Shown here: piece by piece, positions 59,587 through 64,000 of the stretch
Layout: each line of letters opens with the position of its first letter
Position numbering within the stretch: position 1 is the stretch's first letter
Source of the DNA: Salvelinus alpinus
Lineage: Eukaryota > Chordata > Actinopteri > Salmoniformes > Salmonidae
Direction: 5' to 3'
NCBI RefSeq assembly: GCF_045679555.1
Contig: NC_092094.1
Span: 33,102,655-33,166,654, forward strand
DNA: 64,000 nucleotides
Translations under genes and position numbers: made by a program
The notes under the pieces: generated by a model
The model's database searches: none
Told to the model about the DNA's origin: nothing
The model's input: the letters and a program-made list of their open reading frames with translations, nothing else

Positions 59587-60229
59587 CATGCTGACCAAAC
59601 CGGACACGCGCACGTTGATTTTGTTCACCCACACCAGAAGCGATCAGGACACGCAGGTTGAAATATCAAAACAAACTCTGAACCAATTATATTAATTTGG
59701 GGACAGGTCGAAAAGCATTAAACATTTATGGCAATTTAACTAGCTAGCTTGCTGTTGCTAGCTAATTTGTCCTGGGATATAAACATTAGTTTATTTTAGA
59801 TTAAATGCACAAGGTCCTCTACTCCAACAATTAATCCACAGATAAAACGGTAAACTGAATCCCTTTCTCGTCATCTCTCCTCCTTCCTCAGGCTTCTTAT
59901 TTAGGATTTAATATGGCGGTTGGCAACCAACTTTACGGTGCATTACTACAACCTACCGGAGTGTAGACCTAAGTTAATCTTTCAATCACCCACGTGGGTA
60001 TATGCTCCTAAAACCTATGAGGAGATGGCACGTGGGCATATGCTTCTAAAAACTGAGGAGATGGGAGAGGCTGGACTTGCAGCGCGTTGAGCGTCACAAA
60101 TAGAACCGATTCTATTTTAGCACCTGGCCAAGCAGACGCTCACGTGTGGGTGCAATGATTGAATAACATGTATGTGTACATTTATTTTGCAATGCTCGCA
60201 CACGCGACGTGTCCGGTCTGGTTAGCATG
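59587..60229. mobile_element. PIF/Harbinger-like MITE (643 bp)
   Basis: Ends CATGCTGACCAAACCGGACA and TGTCCGGTCTGGTTAGCATG are inverted complements with two mismatches. TTA lies on both sides (59584-59586, 60230-60232), as expected for a 3-bp Harbinger duplication. The interior shares the GGTTGAAATATCAAAAC block with the palindromic element in serf2 intron 1. Confidence 0.75.
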
Positions 60230-60232
60230 TTA

Positions 60233-61211
60233 GGCACCATATCCTCCAATACCTTTGGATGTACAAACCCCATCTGTGCTACTCTCCATTTGGGGGGATA
60301 GTGTTGCTTTCTCTCTTTCCTCCTTCACAAGACATGTTAGTCATTCAAGTCTTGACTTAAATCTCTAAGCTCCTAGTGGAGCAGAGCAGAGAACCTCGAC
60401 AACAACACCTCTCCAGTATTATGATGTATGCTCTTTTCCCACACCTCATGCCAGGTGGTCCCTACCTCTTTCATTCCTTCCTCATTGGTTCCTCTCCATG
60501 TCTCTCTGGGATGGTCAGCCCTCTCTTGATCAGTGGATTCCATTCTAATGTCTGTCTGGTTATGCAGCACTAAGGTCATCCACAGTTTAAACTACTTTGA
60601 ATTAATAGCTGATAGACTGCTGTTATAACTAAGTCAACAGTGAAAGGCCTATTGATCTACTTACTATAGTGTTTGAATTAGAGGTTGTTATTCTACTATC
60701 ATTCTCAGTGTAGGGCTAAGCGCACACTAACTGTGGATGTAGGTGGGAGGGTTAAGGGTCAGCTGTGGACCCATAGAGTATCTCTACTTTCAATGCAATG
60801 CCAACAGAACATTTGGACGGACTGAGTGGCAATGCATAAAAACAACATGACTGAATCATATAAAAACTGTTAGAGAAGGACAATATCAGCTGTATGTGTC
60901 CTATGTCCACCATAACCATCATTCCACAGCTTCAATAGTCTGAAGGCAATCTGTATCAGCTTCCTCTTCATTGTGCACTAGAGAAAGAGGAGTGACAACA
61001 AGGAAATGAGAACTGACCACAGGGACAAAATGAAAAAGACAAAAGTGCAAAAGCAGTGTAATGAAATGTCCCTCTGCAAAGAAGTTAATGTTTTTCAGTG
61101 TTCCTTCCTTCTGTGTTTTTATTTTATTTTAAATCCCTCTTTTCTTATGGCTAATAGTTAATCACTCCACATTAGGGTTTTATCTCCTGCTCAAGTTGAT
61201 CAAAGCCATCC
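60233..61211. other. Downstream region of sema4b (3' UTR and beyond)
   Basis: On the minus strand, two overlapping AATAAA hexamers (plus-strand TTTATT at 61118-61128) lie about 90 bp after the sema4b stop and may serve as its polyadenylation signal. Nothing else was recognised up to the MITE. Confidence 0.45.
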
Positions 61212-63666
61212 TCACACAATGGAATCTTTGATCTCTGAGCCCAGTCTAACCCGAGGCCGCGGGCAAATGGGCGAGATCTCTACAGTGCTCTCCTTCAAGT
61301 TCAGAGGCCTCTTTTCTGACTCCGAGAAGCTCTTGCTGTTGTCTGGTGATGAGCACTCATGTGGCGGTGTGCTGCAGATGTAGTTGTCATTGAGGGTCTG
61401 GTAACCCTTGTGGTCTGACACAGAGGCTGGCACTGTGCTGTTGCCATTCAGAGGCAAGTTCTCTGCGGGATTCCCCACTAGCCTGGGTTTCTTCTGCTGC
61501 ATGTTGGGGCACTCGCTCTCCTTCAGCATGGACTTCATGCGGTCGTGGTTCCTGTAGACTGCAAATAGGGAGAAGACCACCAGGGAGAAGCCCAGCAGGG
61601 CACACACAACGATGAGCTCGTTCCAGTAGGTCTTGGTGTTGATCTGTGGGGAGCGGGTCTCTCCAGGTAGGATGATTGGCTCCTCCTGTGGGACCAGAGG
61701 GGTGCGTGAGCGGCCAATGAGGGTGGTGCTCTCCTGCCTGGCCTCTCCCCTAACACAGTAGTTGGCCAGGAGTTGCCTGAAGCCCTCCTCTACTGACCAG
61801 CACTCATAGGTCTCCTGTCTGTCAGCCTGGGCCACCACCACTAGACCTCCCTCAGGACTGGGGTACAGGAAGTGACCTGCACCCTCACTGTACTCCCACT
61901 TCCTCTCAGCCAGGTTGGAGCGCAGCTTACAGGGCAGCACTTTGAACATGTTGGCTGGTATCATTATCACCTGGCATGAAGACATCCCTGCGGACAACAA
62001 GAGAAAGGGCTTTATTATTTTTCATTTGTGAAAGCTAGTCCATCTCAGGTAGATTAAACAAACTGCATTATTATACCAGTATGGTAGCTGAGTAGGACTG
62101 CGATGAGAATTAACACACTAAATAAGCTTGGAGTTGATAATCATGGTAGGGGACATTGGAAGAAAATGTTCTTCGGAATGTAAATGCGGCGTATGCAGCA
62201 GTTCCAGAGTAGAGCACAGTGGTACAGTTTAGAGCTGAGATGATTTAATCCAGCAGGAACGGTACAGTACTTACGTGTGGGTGGGGGTTTAGCAAAGCGA
62301 GGGCTGGGCTGTGTCTTGTTGCAGATAACGGATGTGTCTGCCTCGTCCACGTCCTGCTGCCAGTGGCTGAGAACACAGACAAATGGGGTAAATCAGACAA
62401 ATGGGTGTCTCAGTACCTCTGACAATCTACACATAACAGGTCTTTACAGACTACAGCATGTACTGTAAGCAGACAGCATTGAGCATTATCCTATATTGTC
62501 ACTTTTTCTTTGGTGTGCTCTAATGTCCCGAAAAGTTATCAGTCATTATGAGGGCTTAGCATCTAACTAGTTTATACCATTATCTGGTATCATGCTAATA
62601 CAAGGCTAGTATCTCTTTGATGAGCAACACCTACATGTCCATGAGTGGACCATAGAAATGTAATGTATGGAGGCTGGTGGTCTGTGGGAAACATACTTAT
62701 CTAGCCCACCCAGCCTGACATTCAGACACTGCCTCCCTTCCCAGGCACAGTAAGGGTCTCTGGACAGGACACACTCTCCACAGCTCTGGTAGTTGGAGCA
62801 GTTAGCCACCGGGACCTCCACCAGGCCAGAGTAGGAGGACACAAACAGCAGGCCCTGTAGAGGAGACCACCAGACAGTCAGTCAGGGGCCAGGGAGGAAT
62901 AGGTATCTGGGTCACATATTAGCAGACATTTACCTCTCTCTAAAACAATGTCAACACTGTACCCTTGACAAACCCAATGCTGGAGGAACAAACCGAGTAA
63001 CAATACAGAGTAACACAGGACCTCATTTTTTTCAATTCCCCTGAGAGGAAGTTGCATGCAATTATCTCAATGAACGTGAGCTAAGCTACCCCCTAGGCTC
63101 CGGCTCTCTTCACGGCTCATGAGACCCCTGAACTGCCAGTGCTGACATTTAGTGAGTTCATTATTACTCCCACTATGAGGACATGCTCCAGAAATAAACA
63201 GATTTCTTTCTCTGTACTGTACCTTTTCAGAGTCCAGTTCAATGTGCTGTACAGGCTGGGGGTCAGTGAAAAGCATCATCTCTTCAATGATGTGCATCTT
63301 GTTGTTGACATTAATGGCTTTGTGGAGTCTTCCATCATCTGCCAGAGACATATGACAGAGCAGTGGATGGTTAATGTCTGCTATAGCTCTGTCTCTCATA
63401 CAGAAGAGGATAGGGGAGAAGTTCTGTCGGCTGAGGCGGTTTACGTTTACAGTACCTGTTCCAATGAAGAGCACATTGTAGTGTTTGTGGATGGCCTGGA
63501 CCCGGTGGACAGCTATCTGAGTGTAGCGGACGCTGCGTTTCAGCAGGAGTGGCTGGCTGCGGATCACACTGTCCATCAGGAAGTGGTCCTTGACGAAGTT
63601 CAGTACCTTGTCAGGCATATGTAGAGAGGAGGAGATGCCCTGCTCCCGGGCTGCGTTAGTGATGCA
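61212..63666 (-). CDS. sema4b: Semaphorin 4B, C-terminal five exons
   Basis: Exons in transcription order: 63666-63456, 63338-63223, 62854-62697, 62366-62275, 61987-61212 (stop at 61214-61212). They total 1353 bases and are in phase throughout (450 residues). The end of the Sema domain is visible (VKDHFLMDSVIRSQPLLLKR, VRYTQIAVHRVQA, NVLFIGTDDGRLHKA), then PSI (NCSNYQSCGECVLSRDPYCAW), an Ig-like region (CQVIMIPANMFKVLPCKL ... YECWSVEEGFRQLLANYC), a transmembrane segment (ELIVVCALLGFSLVVFSLF) and a cytoplasmic tail. The tail end PICPRPRVRLGSEIKDSIV and ESEKRPLNLKES match SEMA4B and close with a PDZ-binding-type terminus. Class 4 semaphorins are membrane ligands for plexins in guidance and immune signalling. 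The upstream Sema exons lie beyond the right edge. Confidence 0.93.
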
Positions 63667-64000
63667 CTGTGGAGAGAACACAGGGAGTCTCATAAGCACA
63701 CACTGGGCAAAAATACACACTACACAAGCTTACTACTACCCCCTGCCTATCCTCCTAAATATGTGTTTGTATCCTTCAGTTGATGATTTGATGTGTCCGT
63801 GATAAGTCTGCCAGGAAATTAAAGCAGCCGTAGCAGTGGCAGCTTTGATAATATCAGGCCTTCTGGGAAGAAGGCTGCTAGTGACAGCAGAGAGACAGAT
63901 AGCTGGTTAATCACTGATGTTCAGTCCAGATTGCTGATGTGTCTGAGGCAGGCTAGAACACATCCAATCTGAAAACACGTGGTTGGCTTAGTATAGCCTA
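63667..64000 (-). other. sema4b intron (partial)
   Basis: Sequence upstream of the acceptor at 63667-63668. No further exon is recognised before the window ends. Confidence 0.6.

Noticed and set aside
63139..63624. 161-codon frame on the plus strand
   Set aside because: Antisense to sema4b exons, which have correct splice sites and Sema-domain sequence on the minus strand.

Overview
This window is vertebrate nuclear DNA, almost certainly from a salmonid fish. It has spliced genes with GT/AG introns and is packed with the repeats that dominate salmonid genomes: eight Tc1-like transposons in about seven families, tRNA-derived SINEs whose 3' tails match a LINE tail, L2-like and Rex1-like LINEs, a piggyBac relic, hAT and Harbinger-like elements and Ty3/gypsy remnants.

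Four host genes can be read exon by exon. (1) 11934-27258, plus strand: the last five coding exons of an FKBP8-like immunophilin (TPR domain and C-terminal membrane anchor). Its FK506-binding exons were not found and are probably left of the window. (2) 32188-35562, plus strand: a complete three-exon serf2. (3) 36320-46335, minus strand: a complete 17-exon rasef-like gene (EF-hands, coiled coil, Rab-type GTPase). The exons as spliced here add up to 1992 bases, 663 codons plus a stop, with every junction in phase. It is tail-to-tail with serf2, with about 0.75 kb between their stop codons. (4) 61212-63666, minus strand: the last five coding exons of sema4b (end of Sema domain, PSI, Ig-like region, transmembrane segment, cytoplasmic tail).

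Layout: 1-1.6 kb holds a gypsy pol relic. 2-11.9 kb holds two solo LTRs with perfect 5-bp target duplications, a hAT element with a perfect 8-bp duplication, a SINE and hairpin elements. 13-21.7 kb is an inflated fkbp intron: a Tc1, then one short TA-flanked element broken open by a piggyBac (itself carrying a SINE) and by two LINE insertions (one carrying a Tc1). A near-intact copy of that short element at 55.5 kb shows the unbroken arrangement. 28-32 kb holds LINE and gag-like relics running up to serf2. Tc1 copies lie in serf2 intron 1 and rasef intron 3, and a LINE with SINEs lies in rasef intron 2. 48.2-52.2 kb is a minus-strand LINE whose endonuclease is split by a young Tc1. 52.4-60.2 kb is further stacked repeats.

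The best observations are: a degenerate 2A-like motif near the start of the 48-52 kb LINE; a full-length 340-codon Tc1 transposase that has lost its first catalytic aspartate; and the nested composite at 15.2-21.7 kb with its reference copy nearby. I found no convincing undescribed system, CRISPR array, operon or true tRNA/rRNA gene.
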